A DNA stretch of 16,065 bases from UBA9865 sp035647835 (GCA_035647835.1 DASRMS010000209.1:1-16065); one strand, 5' to 3'. Counted from the stretch's first letter, positions 1 to 6,670 are shown. The notes: generated by a model from the letters alone, not told the origin. A program made the numbers and translations.

Positions 1-870
1 CTCTTTTAAGGTCGGCCAATAAAACTCGTTATATTGTTTAGGCGAAAGATATTCATTCAAGTGCAGCGGAATAAAGACTTCCTTTGCTCCCACCTCTTTA
101 GACCTCAAGGCAATTCTCAACAGCGGCTCTGTTAAAGCTTCCGCAGCAGCTTTAACCTTATCCGGATACCGGCGCAAATCTAGAATCAAGTTGGGAATAT
201 CTCGCAGCTGGTCACCAATATAATCCAGAGGTGCTAAACATGAACCTCTGGCACCAAATGAATAACCTAATTGCTTGAGAGCCTGAATGGTTTTTGCCAT
301 TTCCACGTTCTGTCTGGCTTTTTCCATTCCTAAACGAGCCATGGTTGCCAGGGCTGTTGGCGATCCTAGGTCCTTTAAATTGCCGGCAATGCGCGGTACT
401 ATTTTTTCAAAATTGAACCTCACCGGATCGGCAATTAACTGATCATACTCATCAGGTGTCATATTGCAGCAGCCGATAAATTGCGGGCTGCTCTCTTCAC
501 CCAATTCCCTGCCCGGAAAACGAGCGAAATTCATCTTGAGGATATCATTCATTGGTCCGTTAATTGAACCGAAACTGTCAGCTAAATCGGGAAAATCCGC
601 AAAGGCTACCGGCATAACTCGGCAGCCTATCCCAGTAATACCTGCCCTTGGTGCACTATCACTGGGAAAGTCTGTGAACCACTTTATTGCTGCCTGACGG
701 TTTTTTTCGAAATCAAACTCATATTCATAGGCGGAAATCCCGGCGTAGGCAGGGATCACATCTCCGCCTACGCCTGTAAACGGTACACGATCTGGCTCCT
801 TTAGCTCAACTGCCGCTTGCATTCTAGCGGCACGTTCTTCTGCTAATTTTTTGGCTTCTGGACTAATCAT
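1..870 (-). CDS. URO-D-fold corrinoid methyltransferase (MT), C-terminus cut by window edge
   Basis: Open from the ATG at 868-870 to the window edge: 290 codons with no stop, so about 120 C-terminal residues lie outside. The start matches the paralogues (MISPEAKKLAEERAAR) and follows a GGGGTGA ribosome binding site, 12 bases after the CP stop at 883. Visible family blocks: LKEPDRVPF (residues 23-31), VGGDV, NGPMNDIL (104-111), RFPGREL, IGDQLRD (218-224) and PLHLNEYLSPKQYNEFYWPTLKE at the edge. The N-terminal third (ISAYEYEFDFEKNRQAA) resembles the FCEGW-class copies, but IGDQLRDIPNLILDLRRYP equals the copy at 1623-2861, so it looks mosaic or belongs to a third class. It has an unusual Cys pair at 134-135. 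The expected role is methyl transfer from an unknown substrate to the neighbouring corrinoid protein. The catalytic loop near residue 306 is not visible, so the class cannot be fixed. Confidence 0.88.
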   Translation of the reverse strand, partial: MISPEAKKLAEERAARMQAAVELKEPDRVPFTGVGGDVIPAYAGISAYEYEFDFEKNRQAAIKWFTDFPSDSAPRAGITGIGCRVMPVAFADFPDLADSFGSINGPMNDILKMNFARFPGRELGEESSPQFIGCCNMTPDEYDQLIADPVRFNFEKIVPRIAGNLKDLGSPTALATMARLGMEKARQNVEMAKTIQALKQLGYSFGARGSCLAPLDYIGDQLRDIPNLILDLRRYPDKVKAAAEALTEPLLRIALRSKEVGAKEVFIPLHLNEYLSPKQYNEFYWPTLKE

Positions 871-882
871 TTTGTTCACCCC

Positions 883-1506
883 TTATCCCAGTAATTCTTT
901 ACTTAAACGAACACCACGCGCAGCATCATCAGCCCAGGCATCAGCTCCTACATGCTCCATCACAGCTTCACTCACGCGGCCGCCGCCGATGATAATCTTA
1001 ATACCATCACGCAGGCCGGCCTCTTTAATCACTTCGACTGTCTGCTTCATGGAATCCACACCTAAAGTAATTAAGCAGCACATGCCTACTAAGTCTGGCT
1101 GGTGCTCCTTAATAGCTTCTACGAACTTCTCATGCGGTACATCAATACCGATATCAATTACCTTGATGCCCGCCGCTTCTGCCATAACTTTGTAGATGTC
1201 TTTACCAATGTTGTGTACGTCCCCCTGCACGGTACCTAAAACCATGGTACCAATATTACTCAGATCACCTTGCTGCAGCTTCGGCAGGGTAAATTCCATA
1301 ATCTGATTAAAAATGTCGCCGGCAGCAATTAATTCAGACAAGAAATACTCACCAGCTTCAAACAACCTGCCAACCTCTTCCATCGCTTCTTGGCAAACGG
1401 CCAAAACTACTGCTGCTCCATTCTCAGTCGCTGCCAATTCCTTGGCAATTCTTACTGCTTCCTGCTCATCCATGTCCACAAAACTTTTTAGTAATTCTTT
1501 ACGCAT
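883..1506 (-). CDS. corrinoid protein (methyl carrier), B12-binding
   Basis: A 207-residue corrinoid protein of the MtaC/MttC/MtvC type. It holds the cobamide that accepts a methyl group from the partner MT and hands it to a second methyltransferase; cytoplasmic. Residues 1-85 are the helical B12-binding_2 cap (MEEVGRLFEAGEYFLSELI) and about 88-207 the Rossmann B12 domain. The cobalt-ligand motif is DVHNIG (96-101, axial His98); the GGG turn is at 174-176. The usual Ser of the SxL motif is Cys143 (MCCLIT). Start: an in-frame GTG lies nine bases upstream but inside the ribosome binding site AGGGGTGA, so ATG at 1504-1506 is chosen, giving the same length as all paralogues. It is the most divergent CP in its first 90 residues (AATENGAAVVLAVCQEA; LSNIG for VSSIG), yet from about residue 148 it is identical to the others. 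The partner MT starts 12 bases after its stop. Confidence 0.92.
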   Translation of the reverse strand: MRKELLKSFVDMDEQEAVRIAKELAATENGAAVVLAVCQEAMEEVGRLFEAGEYFLSELIAAGDIFNQIMEFTLPKLQQGDLSNIGTMVLGTVQGDVHNIGKDIYKVMAEAAGIKVIDIGIDVPHEKFVEAIKEHQPDLVGMCCLITLGVDSMKQTVEVIKEAGLRDGIKIIIGGGRVSEAVMEHVGADAWADDAARGVRLSKELLG

Positions 1507-1622
1507 ATCTTTCACCCCTGTTTTCTTAATATCATGATCAGCATTACACTGTCATCTCAAAAAGAGCAATTATATTACATCTTCTCCACTGGCTAACAGC
1601 AGGGCCTACTATTTATTAACAT
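1507..1622. other. intergenic spacer with a conserved block, no clear hairpin
   Basis: This 116-base spacer lies between the MT stop at 1623 and the next CP start. Positions 1540-1579 align without gaps to 8572-8611, upstream of another CP. Both copies carry ATTACA (TGTAAT on the transcribed strand) twice, 31 bases apart. Unlike most spacers it lacks a strong stem after the MT stop; GGCTAACAGCAGGGCC at 1591-1606 may be an eroded version. No promoter could be assigned. Confidence 0.5.
1512..1519 (-). promoter_or_regulatory. ribosome binding site of CP 883-1506
   Basis: AGGGGTGA on the minus strand, five bases before ATG 1504-1506. The in-frame GTG at 1513-1515 lies inside this site, which rules it out as the start. 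Confidence 0.7.
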
Positions 1623-2861
1623 TTAGTACTTACCGTATTTTTCTACAGCCTCATAGACTGCTCTGATGTTTTCCACGGGAGTCTCGCGAGGCAAGTTGTT
1701 AACATTGGCGCACAGGATAAAGCCACCACCCGGCATCATATCACCTAAAAGCTCCTTAATATATTCATCGATTTTAGCTGGTGTACTACTAATCACCACA
1801 CCAACATCAATACCACCCATAATACAGGTATGGCCTTGCAGCAATTTCTTCGCTTTACGCACATCCGTCTTTTCAAAATAAGCAGAGCCCCAACCAGCAG
1901 GCAGTTCTAAAATAGTATCCAGATGTGCATCATGACGACCTTCAAAGAATATTTGTGATCTAATACCTTCCTCACGTAAACGCAAAACATATTCTTTTAA
2001 GGTAGGCCAATAAAATTCCTTGTATAGTTCTGGTGAGAGATATTCATTCAAATGCAGGGGGAACATGGCACTATCTGCACCAATTGCCTTGCTCTGTAAA
2101 GTTAAACTTAATAAAGTTTCCAGTAAAGACCTGGTCGCCGCTTTTATTTTATCTGGATATCTGCGTAAATCCAGAATTAAATTCGGGATATCGCGGAGTT
2201 GGTCACCTATATAGTCGAGGGGAGCACAAGCAAAAGCCCCAAAAGAAGAAGAGGCATAACCTAAAGCAGCTAGGTCCTGTGCTAGTCGCATCATAGCTGC
2301 CCTCTGTTTAGCTATCTCCAGGCCAAAACGAGCCATGGCAGCCAAGGCAGTAGGGGAACCCAACTCCTGCAGTGTGGTAATTGTACGGGGGAGTATTTTT
2401 TCGTAGCTGAACTTAACTGGATCCGCAATTAATTCATCGTACTCTTCTGGCTGCATATAAGTACCGCCAATAAACTGCGGGCTGCTGTTTTCTGGCAGCT
2501 CCCGGCCAGGAAAACGACAGTACTTCACCTTTAAAATATCATTCATCGGGCCGTTAACCATGAAAAAACTATTTGCCAAGTCGGGAAAATCCAGAAAACC
2601 CAGAGTCATAACCAAGTTGCCTAAAGACGACATACCTGCCATCGCCCGATCACTGGGAAAGTCCTTGAGATACTTTATGGTGGCCTGGTGTGCTTTCTCA
2701 TAATCAAAATTAAACTCGTAACTAGTGAAACCGGCGTAAGCTGCCACGACATCACCGCCCAACCCCATAAAGGGAACCCAGTCAGGCTCTTTTAATGCAA
2801 TAGCTGCTTTCATTCTTGCATCGCGTTCTTGTGCCAGTTTTTTTGCTTCCGGATTAATCAT
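1623..2861 (-). CDS. URO-D-fold corrinoid methyltransferase, FFEGRHD class, without an intact CP
   Basis: 412 residues from ATG 2859-2861 (MINPEAKKLAQERDAR), preceded by AAGGGGTGA. The upstream in-frame GTG (2868-2870) lies inside that site. Family blocks run in order: VPFMGLGGDV, NGPMNDIL (103-110), RFPGRELPENSS, IGDQLRD (218-224), HLNEYLSPELYKEFYWPTL (270-288), FFEGRHDAH (305-313), FEKTD (329-333), GHTC (343-346) and the C-terminal ENIRAVYEAVEKYGKY. It belongs to the class with Phe306 and Arg309 where the other class has Cys and Trp, and Gln221 where that class has His. Oddities: Trp28 in EPDWVPF, where all other copies have Arg, and a Cys at 384 (ILCANVNN), close to but not at the usual third zinc ligand of MtaA. 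The CP that should precede it is a decayed fragment at 2874-3067, so it presumably uses a CP from another unit. The substrate is unknown. Confidence 0.9.
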   Translation of the reverse strand: MINPEAKKLAQERDARMKAAIALKEPDWVPFMGLGGDVVAAYAGFTSYEFNFDYEKAHQATIKYLKDFPSDRAMAGMSSLGNLVMTLGFLDFPDLANSFFMVNGPMNDILKVKYCRFPGRELPENSSPQFIGGTYMQPEEYDELIADPVKFSYEKILPRTITTLQELGSPTALAAMARFGLEIAKQRAAMMRLAQDLAALGYASSSFGAFACAPLDYIGDQLRDIPNLILDLRRYPDKIKAATRSLLETLLSLTLQSKAIGADSAMFPLHLNEYLSPELYKEFYWPTLKEYVLRLREEGIRSQIFFEGRHDAHLDTILELPAGWGSAYFEKTDVRKAKKLLQGHTCIMGGIDVGVVISSTPAKIDEYIKELLGDMMPGGGFILCANVNNLPRETPVENIRAVYEAVEKYGKY

Positions 2862-2866
2862 TTTCT

Positions 2867-2875
2867 TCACCCCTT
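2867..2875 (-). promoter_or_regulatory. ribosome binding site of MT 1623-2861
   Basis: AAGGGGTGA on the minus strand, five bases before ATG 2859-2861. It survives at the edge of the decayed CP and decides the start against the GTG inside it. Confidence 0.7.
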
Positions 2876-3067
2876 GACCAAGATTCTTTATTTAAACGAC
2901 ACCACGTGCTGCTTCGTAAGCCTAACATCAGCATCACATAATCTAAACAACTGCAGCTTAAACGCGTTGACGGAATTTTCAAATAACTCTTTCTGCACTA
3001 AGTGAGCTGTTTACTGTCTGTCAATCTTCACCAGTATACTTTATGTCTGATCAAGCTGCTGTATTCC
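2874..3067 (-). pseudogene. decayed 3' part of a corrinoid protein gene
   Basis: The stretch aligns nearly end to end with the last about 190 bases of the intact CP genes. Landmarks on the plus strand are ATTCTTTATTTAAACG (2883-2898; intact copies ATTCTTTACTTAAACG), ACACCACGTGCTGC (2899-2912), TTTACTGTCTG near 3010-3020 and ATCAAGCTGCTGTATTCC near 3050-3067 (intact ATTAAGCAGCACATACC). It corresponds to CP residues about 140-207. A one-base loss after AAACG shifts the frame and there are many substitutions, so nothing can be translated. The N-terminal two thirds, including the cobalt ligand His98, are gone. It sits exactly where the CP of the unit containing MT 1623-2861 should be. Confidence 0.8.
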
Positions 3068-3079
3068 TTGTATAACGTA

Positions 3080-3117
3080 ATTTAACTGACAGGGGAGATC
3101 TCCCCTGTCAGTTAAAT
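3080..3117 (-). repeat. perfect 38-base palindrome after MT stop
   Basis: ATTTAACTGACAGGGGAGA is followed directly by its exact reverse complement. It begins five bases after the stop of MT 3123-4355. As RNA it folds into a long stem with almost no loop. No U-run follows on either strand, so a classical intrinsic terminator is not supported; a processing or 3'-end-protecting hairpin is possible. Confidence 0.8.
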
Positions 3118-3122
3118 AAAGA

Positions 3123-4355
3123 TTAATACTTACCGTATTTTTCTACAGCCTCATAGACTGCATGGACATTTTCCAGTGGTGTGTTGCGGGGTAAGTTGCC
3201 CACGTTAGGCCCAAGGATATAACCGCCACCCGGCATCATGTCATCAAGTAGCTTTTTAATGTACTCATCAATTATTGCCGGAGTACCACTAATGATAACA
3301 CCGACATCAATGCCGCCAGAAATACAGGTATGACCCTTCAGCACTTCTTTAGCTTTACGTACATCTGTTTTTTCAAAGGAGCAAGAACCCCAACCGGCAG
3401 GTAAATCCAGAACAGTTTCCAGATGAGGATCATGCCAGCCCTCACAGAACATACCGGCCCTAATCCCCTTCTCAGCCAGACGCAGGATAAACGATCTCAG
3501 GGTTGGCCAATAGAATTCCTGATACAGTTTAGGAGAGAGATACTCATTCAGGTGGAGAGGGTAAGTAATGCTTTTAGCATTTTTATTTGCTGTTGCCATC
3601 TTAAACAAGACTTCTAAGATAGATTCTGCGGCCGCTTTAACCTTATCCGGATATCTGCGCAAATCCATTACTGTATTGGGGATATCACGCAGGTGGTCAC
3701 CAATATAATCTAGCGGAGCATAAGAGAGACCGCCACCGGGGCCAAAGGGAAAGCCTAATTCCATTTGTGATTGTACTGTTTTTGCCATTTCTGCACCCTG
3801 TCTGACTCTTTCCAGGCCTGCACGAGCCAAGGTAGCCAAAGCAGTAGGTGAACTCATATCTTTAAAATTATCGCTGAGACGAGGGAGTACTTTTTCATAG
3901 GAAAATTTTTGCGGATTGGCTATTAACTCATCATACTCTTCCGGCCCCATATTACTTCTGCCAATAAATTGCTTACTGCTGTATTCGTCCAGTTCTCTGC
4001 CTGGAAAACGACCAAACTTCATTTTAAGGATATCATTCATAGGTCCATTAACTGTCATAAAGCCACCAGCTAAGTCGGGGAAATCTGAAAATGCTACCGC
4101 CATAGGTAGTAAGTCTAAACCACCTGCACCCATCATTGGACTATCACTGGGGAATTCTTTAAGCCATTTAAGCGCCGCTTCACGACTTTTTGCAAAATCA
4201 AACTCATACTCATAAGCGGTAATTCCTGCAAAAGCGGCAACAACATCTCCGCCTAAACCTCTAAACGGAACGCGATCAGGCTCCTTTAAATCATTAGCCG
4301 CCTGCATTCTCGCTGCACGTTCTGCTGCTAATTTTTGCATTTCTGGACTAACCAT
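3123..4355 (-). CDS. URO-D-fold corrinoid methyltransferase, FCEGWHD class, solo
   Basis: 410 residues, start MVSPEMQKLAAERAAR behind AGGAGTGA. Blocks: RVPFRGLGGDV (28-38), NGPMNDIL (103-110), RFPGRELDEYSS, IGDHLRDIPNTVMD (218-231), HLNEYLSPKLYQEFYWPTL, FCEGWHDPH (303-311), FEKTD (327-331), GHTC (341-344). Cys304, Trp307 and His221 place it in the Cys/Trp class, but it is the most divergent member: PFGPGGGLSYAPLDY in the loop before the barrel strand, KNAKSITYPLHL, and AGMFCEG where the others have SRLFCEG. No CP gene lies between it and the MT upstream (4454-5692); the gap is 98 bases with a hairpin. The bases just before its start look like the end of a CP gene joined to this MT by deletion. 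Probably co-transcribed, sharing a CP made elsewhere in the array. Substrate unknown. Confidence 0.9.
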   Translation of the reverse strand: MVSPEMQKLAAERAARMQAANDLKEPDRVPFRGLGGDVVAAFAGITAYEYEFDFAKSREAALKWLKEFPSDSPMMGAGGLDLLPMAVAFSDFPDLAGGFMTVNGPMNDILKMKFGRFPGRELDEYSSKQFIGRSNMGPEEYDELIANPQKFSYEKVLPRLSDNFKDMSSPTALATLARAGLERVRQGAEMAKTVQSQMELGFPFGPGGGLSYAPLDYIGDHLRDIPNTVMDLRRYPDKVKAAAESILEVLFKMATANKNAKSITYPLHLNEYLSPKLYQEFYWPTLRSFILRLAEKGIRAGMFCEGWHDPHLETVLDLPAGWGSCSFEKTDVRKAKEVLKGHTCISGGIDVGVIISGTPAIIDEYIKKLLDDMMPGGGYILGPNVGNLPRNTPLENVHAVYEAVEKYGKY

Positions 4356-4409
4356 TTTATCACTCCTTTTCTAATAGTAAAACGCTGTTATGTCATGCAC
4401 AAGGGTACT

Positions 4410-4438
4410 AGTTGAGAGGGAAACTATCCCTCTCAACT
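4410..4438 (-). repeat. hairpin between two adjacent MT genes
   Basis: AGTTGAGAGGGA (4410-4421) pairs with TCCCTCTCAACT (4427-4438), a 12-bp stem with a five-base loop, 15 bases after the stop of MT 4454-5692. The position matches the CTGACAGGGG hairpins of other spacers, but the sequence is different while pairing is kept. No U-run follows. Confidence 0.75.
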
Positions 4439-4453
4439 GTTATTCACTACAGC

Positions 4454-5692
4454 TTAATACTTACCGTATTTTTCTACGGCCTCGTAGACGGCATGGATGT
4501 TTTCGATTGGTGTGTTGCGCGGCAGGTTACCAACATTGGTGCCAAGAATATAGCCGCCGCCAGGCATCATGTCGCCCAAAAGGGCCTTAATGTACTCATC
4601 AATTTTAGCAGGAGTACTGCTAATGATGACGCCGACATCAATACCACCTGAAATACAGGTGTGACCCTGCAGTACCTTTTTCGCGTCACGTACATCTGTT
4701 TTTTCAAAGGCCGCAAATCCCCAACCGGCAGGCAGTTCTAAAAAGGTTTCCAGATGCGGATCGTGCCAACCTTCGCAGAATAAACGCGAATTCATGCCCT
4801 CTTCACGTACACGCAAGATATATTCTTTTAGCGTCGGCCAATAGAATTCTCTATACAGTTTGGGAGAGAGATACTCATTCAAATGCAGCGGGAAACTGGC
4901 AGTTTTTGCACCTGCAGCTTTGCCCTGCAGCGTAAACTTGAGTAAAACCTCTAAAATAGCTTTAGTTGCTGCTTTTACTTTATCGGGGTATTTGCGGATA
5001 TCAAGCACCACATTGGGAAGATCACGTAAGTGGTCACCGATATAATCCAGCGGTGCAAAAGCATAGGTCATACCGCCGCCCCGTGGATAACCTAGTGCCG
5101 CTATAGCCTCCCCTGTTTTCTTCATTTCTGCGGCCTGTTTAGCTTTTACCATACCTAAACGGGCCATAGCTGCCAATGAAGCAGGTGAGCCTAGATCCTG
5201 CAAATTGAGAGCAATACGAGGCAGAATTTTCTCGTAACTGAACTTCTGCGGATTAGCAATTAACTCATCATACTCGTCTGCCGACATATTACTGCCACCA
5301 ATAAACTGTCGGCTGCTGTTTTCATCCAGCTGTCTGCCCGGGAAACGGGCAAACTTCATATTAAGGGCATCATTCATCAGTCCGTTAACCATAAAAAACT
5401 GGTTAGCTAGATCCGGAAAATCGACGAACGACACTGACATGGCTAGATTATCTAACCCGCCAATGCCCCCGGTGGAACTATCAGCGGGGAAGTCTTTAAG
5501 CCATTTGATGGCAGCAGCACGGTTTTTTTCAAAATCGAACTCATACTCATGAGCAGTAATACCGGCATAAGCGGCTATCACATCGCCGCCTAACCCTCCA
5601 AACGGCACACGATCAGGCTCTTTCAATTCGATAGCCGCCTGCATTCTGGCTGCACGTTGTTCTGCTAATTTTTGCATTTCGGGACTAACCAT
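4454..5692 (-). CDS. URO-D-fold corrinoid methyltransferase, FCEGWHD class
   Basis: 412 residues; start MVSPEMQKLAEQRAAR 11 bases after the CP stop, with the site GGGGGTGA overlapping the stop. This copy serves as residue reference: DRVPFGGLGGDV (27-38), NGLMNDAL (103-110; Leu where the rest have Pro), RFPGRQLDENSS, IGDHLRD (218-224), HLNEYLSPKLYREFYWPTL (270-288), Cys306 in FCEGWHD, Glu330 and Asp333 in FEKTD, His344 and Cys346 in GHTC, and PRNTPIENIHAVYEAVEKYG at the end. MtaA-type zinc ligands (HxC near 305 and a late Cys near 386) are only partly present: the first His is Leu and the late Cys is Asn or Val (TNVGN). Invariant His310, His313, Glu330, Asp333 and His344 are alternative metal or substrate ligands. 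Most similar to the copies at 8680 and 10676. Known relatives transfer methyl groups to corrinoid proteins; the substrate here is unknown. Confidence 0.92.
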   Translation of the reverse strand: MVSPEMQKLAEQRAARMQAAIELKEPDRVPFGGLGGDVIAAYAGITAHEYEFDFEKNRAAAIKWLKDFPADSSTGGIGGLDNLAMSVSFVDFPDLANQFFMVNGLMNDALNMKFARFPGRQLDENSSRQFIGGSNMSADEYDELIANPQKFSYEKILPRIALNLQDLGSPASLAAMARLGMVKAKQAAEMKKTGEAIAALGYPRGGGMTYAFAPLDYIGDHLRDLPNVVLDIRKYPDKVKAATKAILEVLLKFTLQGKAAGAKTASFPLHLNEYLSPKLYREFYWPTLKEYILRVREEGMNSRLFCEGWHDPHLETFLELPAGWGFAAFEKTDVRDAKKVLQGHTCISGGIDVGVIISSTPAKIDEYIKALLGDMMPGGGYILGTNVGNLPRNTPIENIHAVYEAVEKYGKY

Positions 5693-5703
5693 TTTGTCAC
5701 CCC

Positions 5704-6327
5704 CTATCCTAGTAATTCTTTACTTAAGCGAACACCGCGAGCAGCATCGTCTGCCCAGGCATCAGCGCCCACATGCTCCATCACGGCTTCGCTGACACGG
5801 CCGCCGCCAATAATAATTTTAATGCCGTCGCGTAGGCCAGCTTCTTTAATCACTTCCACTGTCTGCTTCATGGAATCCACACCCAAGGTAATTAAGCAGC
5901 ACATACCGACGATGTCCGGCTGATGCTCCTTGATCGCTTCCACAAACTGTTCATGCGGTACATCAATGCCAATGTCGATTACTTTGATGCCAGAGGCTTC
6001 GGCCATTACTTTAAAAATATCCTTGCCAATGTTGTGCACGTCACCTTGTACTGTACCTAAGACCATCGTACCAATACTGCTGACGTCGCCTTGCTGGAGC
6101 TTTGGTAGGGTAAACGCCATAATTTGGTTAAATATGTCACCGGCAGCAATTAATTCTGATAAGAAATACTCACCAGCTTCAAATAGCCTGCCAACCTCTT
6201 CCATGGCCTCTTTGCAGGTCTCCAAAACCGCTACTGGACCGCCATCGGTCTCAACCAATTCTTTGGCAATTCTGACAGCTTCGACCTCTTCCATGTCGAC
6301 AAAACTCTTTAATAGCTCTTCTCGCAT
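5704..6327 (-). CDS. corrinoid protein (methyl carrier), B12-binding
   Basis: 207 residues, start MREELLKSFVDMEEVEAVRI. The reading frame is open much further upstream (to 6504, 266 residues), but the extra 59 residues are an artefact: they contain ISGLSTKLW, which is the out-of-frame reading of the conserved MT C-terminus in the decayed fragment at 6368-6437. GGAGGTGG sits eight bases before ATG 6325-6327, which settles the start. DVHNIG 96-101, MCCLIT 142-147, GGG 174-176. Gln127 (PHEQFVEA) replaces the Lys of all other copies. The partner MT starts 11 bases downstream. Confidence 0.92.
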   Translation of the reverse strand: MREELLKSFVDMEEVEAVRIAKELVETDGGPVAVLETCKEAMEEVGRLFEAGEYFLSELIAAGDIFNQIMAFTLPKLQQGDVSSIGTMVLGTVQGDVHNIGKDIFKVMAEASGIKVIDIGIDVPHEQFVEAIKEHQPDIVGMCCLITLGVDSMKQTVEVIKEAGLRDGIKIIIGGGRVSEAVMEHVGADAWADDAARGVRLSKELLG

Positions 6328-6334
6328 TAAAATT

Positions 6335-6342
6335 CCACCTCC
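6335..6342 (-). promoter_or_regulatory. ribosome binding site of CP 5704-6327
   Basis: GGAGGTGG on the minus strand, eight bases before ATG 6325-6327, preceded by an A-rich leader (ATAAAAAAC). The same A-run plus GGAGGT occurs before the CPs at 12553 and 14583, and in looser form at 8539. It fixes the start against a longer open frame. Confidence 0.75.
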
Positions 6343-6367
6343 GTTTTTTATCTGCACCCGGAAAAGA

Positions 6368-6437
6368 GAATTTTTCCACAGTTTCGTAGATAGTCCTGAT
6401 ATTTTCACTAGGAGTTTCACATGAATATTATCTTGGG
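6368..6437 (-). pseudogene. decayed 3' tail of an MT gene
   Basis: Reading the minus strand from 6418 to 6368 gives ETPSENIRTIYETVEKF, the conserved C-terminus of the MT family (intact copies ETPIENIRAVYEAVEKY). Just upstream, TCCCAAGATAATATTCATGT corresponds to the codons for PNVSNMPR but is about five bases shorter, so the frame is broken. Nothing of the remaining about 380 residues is visible. The unit spacing here (CP start to CP start 2212 bases, against 1999-2030 elsewhere) fits about 200 bases of leftover DNA. This is the scar of a deleted MT, located in front of CP 5704-6327. Confidence 0.82.
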
Positions 6438-6513
6438 ACATCTCTACGTAACTGTATACTTTTAAATCCGACAGATCAGCTATCTTCCTGGCATGGCGCA
6501 ACATGGTATAAAA

Positions 6514-6537
6514 TGACAGAGGACTTATCCCCTGTCA
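6514..6537 (-). repeat. hairpin of the CTGACAGGGG type, second in this spacer
   Basis: TGACAGAGGA (6514-6523) and TCCCCTGTCA (6528-6537) form a 10-bp stem with loop CTTA. Position 6520/6531 is an A-C mismatch in plus-strand RNA but a G-U pair in minus-strand RNA, which fits selection on the minus-strand transcript. No U-run. It may be the hairpin of a unit now largely deleted. Confidence 0.7.
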
Positions 6538-6555
6538 GCTGCTAATTTAATATAA

Positions 6556-6585
6556 GATATATTTGCTATACTATTTTACAGTTAA
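6556..6585 (-). promoter_or_regulatory. possible sigma-A promoter within the longest spacer
   Basis: On the minus strand TTAACT (6580-6585) is followed after 18 bases by TATATC (6556-6561), in an AT-rich stretch unlike the rest of the array. Four of six bases match the consensus in each box. It would drive CP 5704-6327 and the genes below it. Weak: AT-rich DNA yields such matches by chance, and no other spacer has an obvious counterpart. Confidence 0.2.
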
Positions 6586-6629
6586 CAGGGTGCCTTGATA
6601 TCTAACGCCAGCTGACAGCTAACATCTTA

Positions 6630-6665
6630 TACAACTGACAGGGGACTTATCCCCTGTCAGTTGTA
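6630..6665 (-). repeat. 16-bp hairpin after MT stop
   Basis: TACAACTGACAGGGGA (6630-6645) pairs perfectly with TCCCCTGTCAGTTGTA (6650-6665), with a loop of four bases. It lies five bases after the stop of MT 6671-7903. Followed by GATGTTAGC on the minus strand, so there is no U-run. Confidence 0.82.
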
Positions 6666-6670
6666 CAAAA

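Noticed and set aside
3080..3117. Rho-independent terminators at the spacer hairpins
   Set aside because: Stems are strong but no U-run follows on either strand at any of them, so they are reported as hairpins only.
6328..6504. N-terminal extension of 59 residues on CP 5704-6327
   Set aside because: It is the out-of-frame reading of a decayed MT tail; the ribosome binding site at 6335-6342 and all paralogues support the shorter protein.
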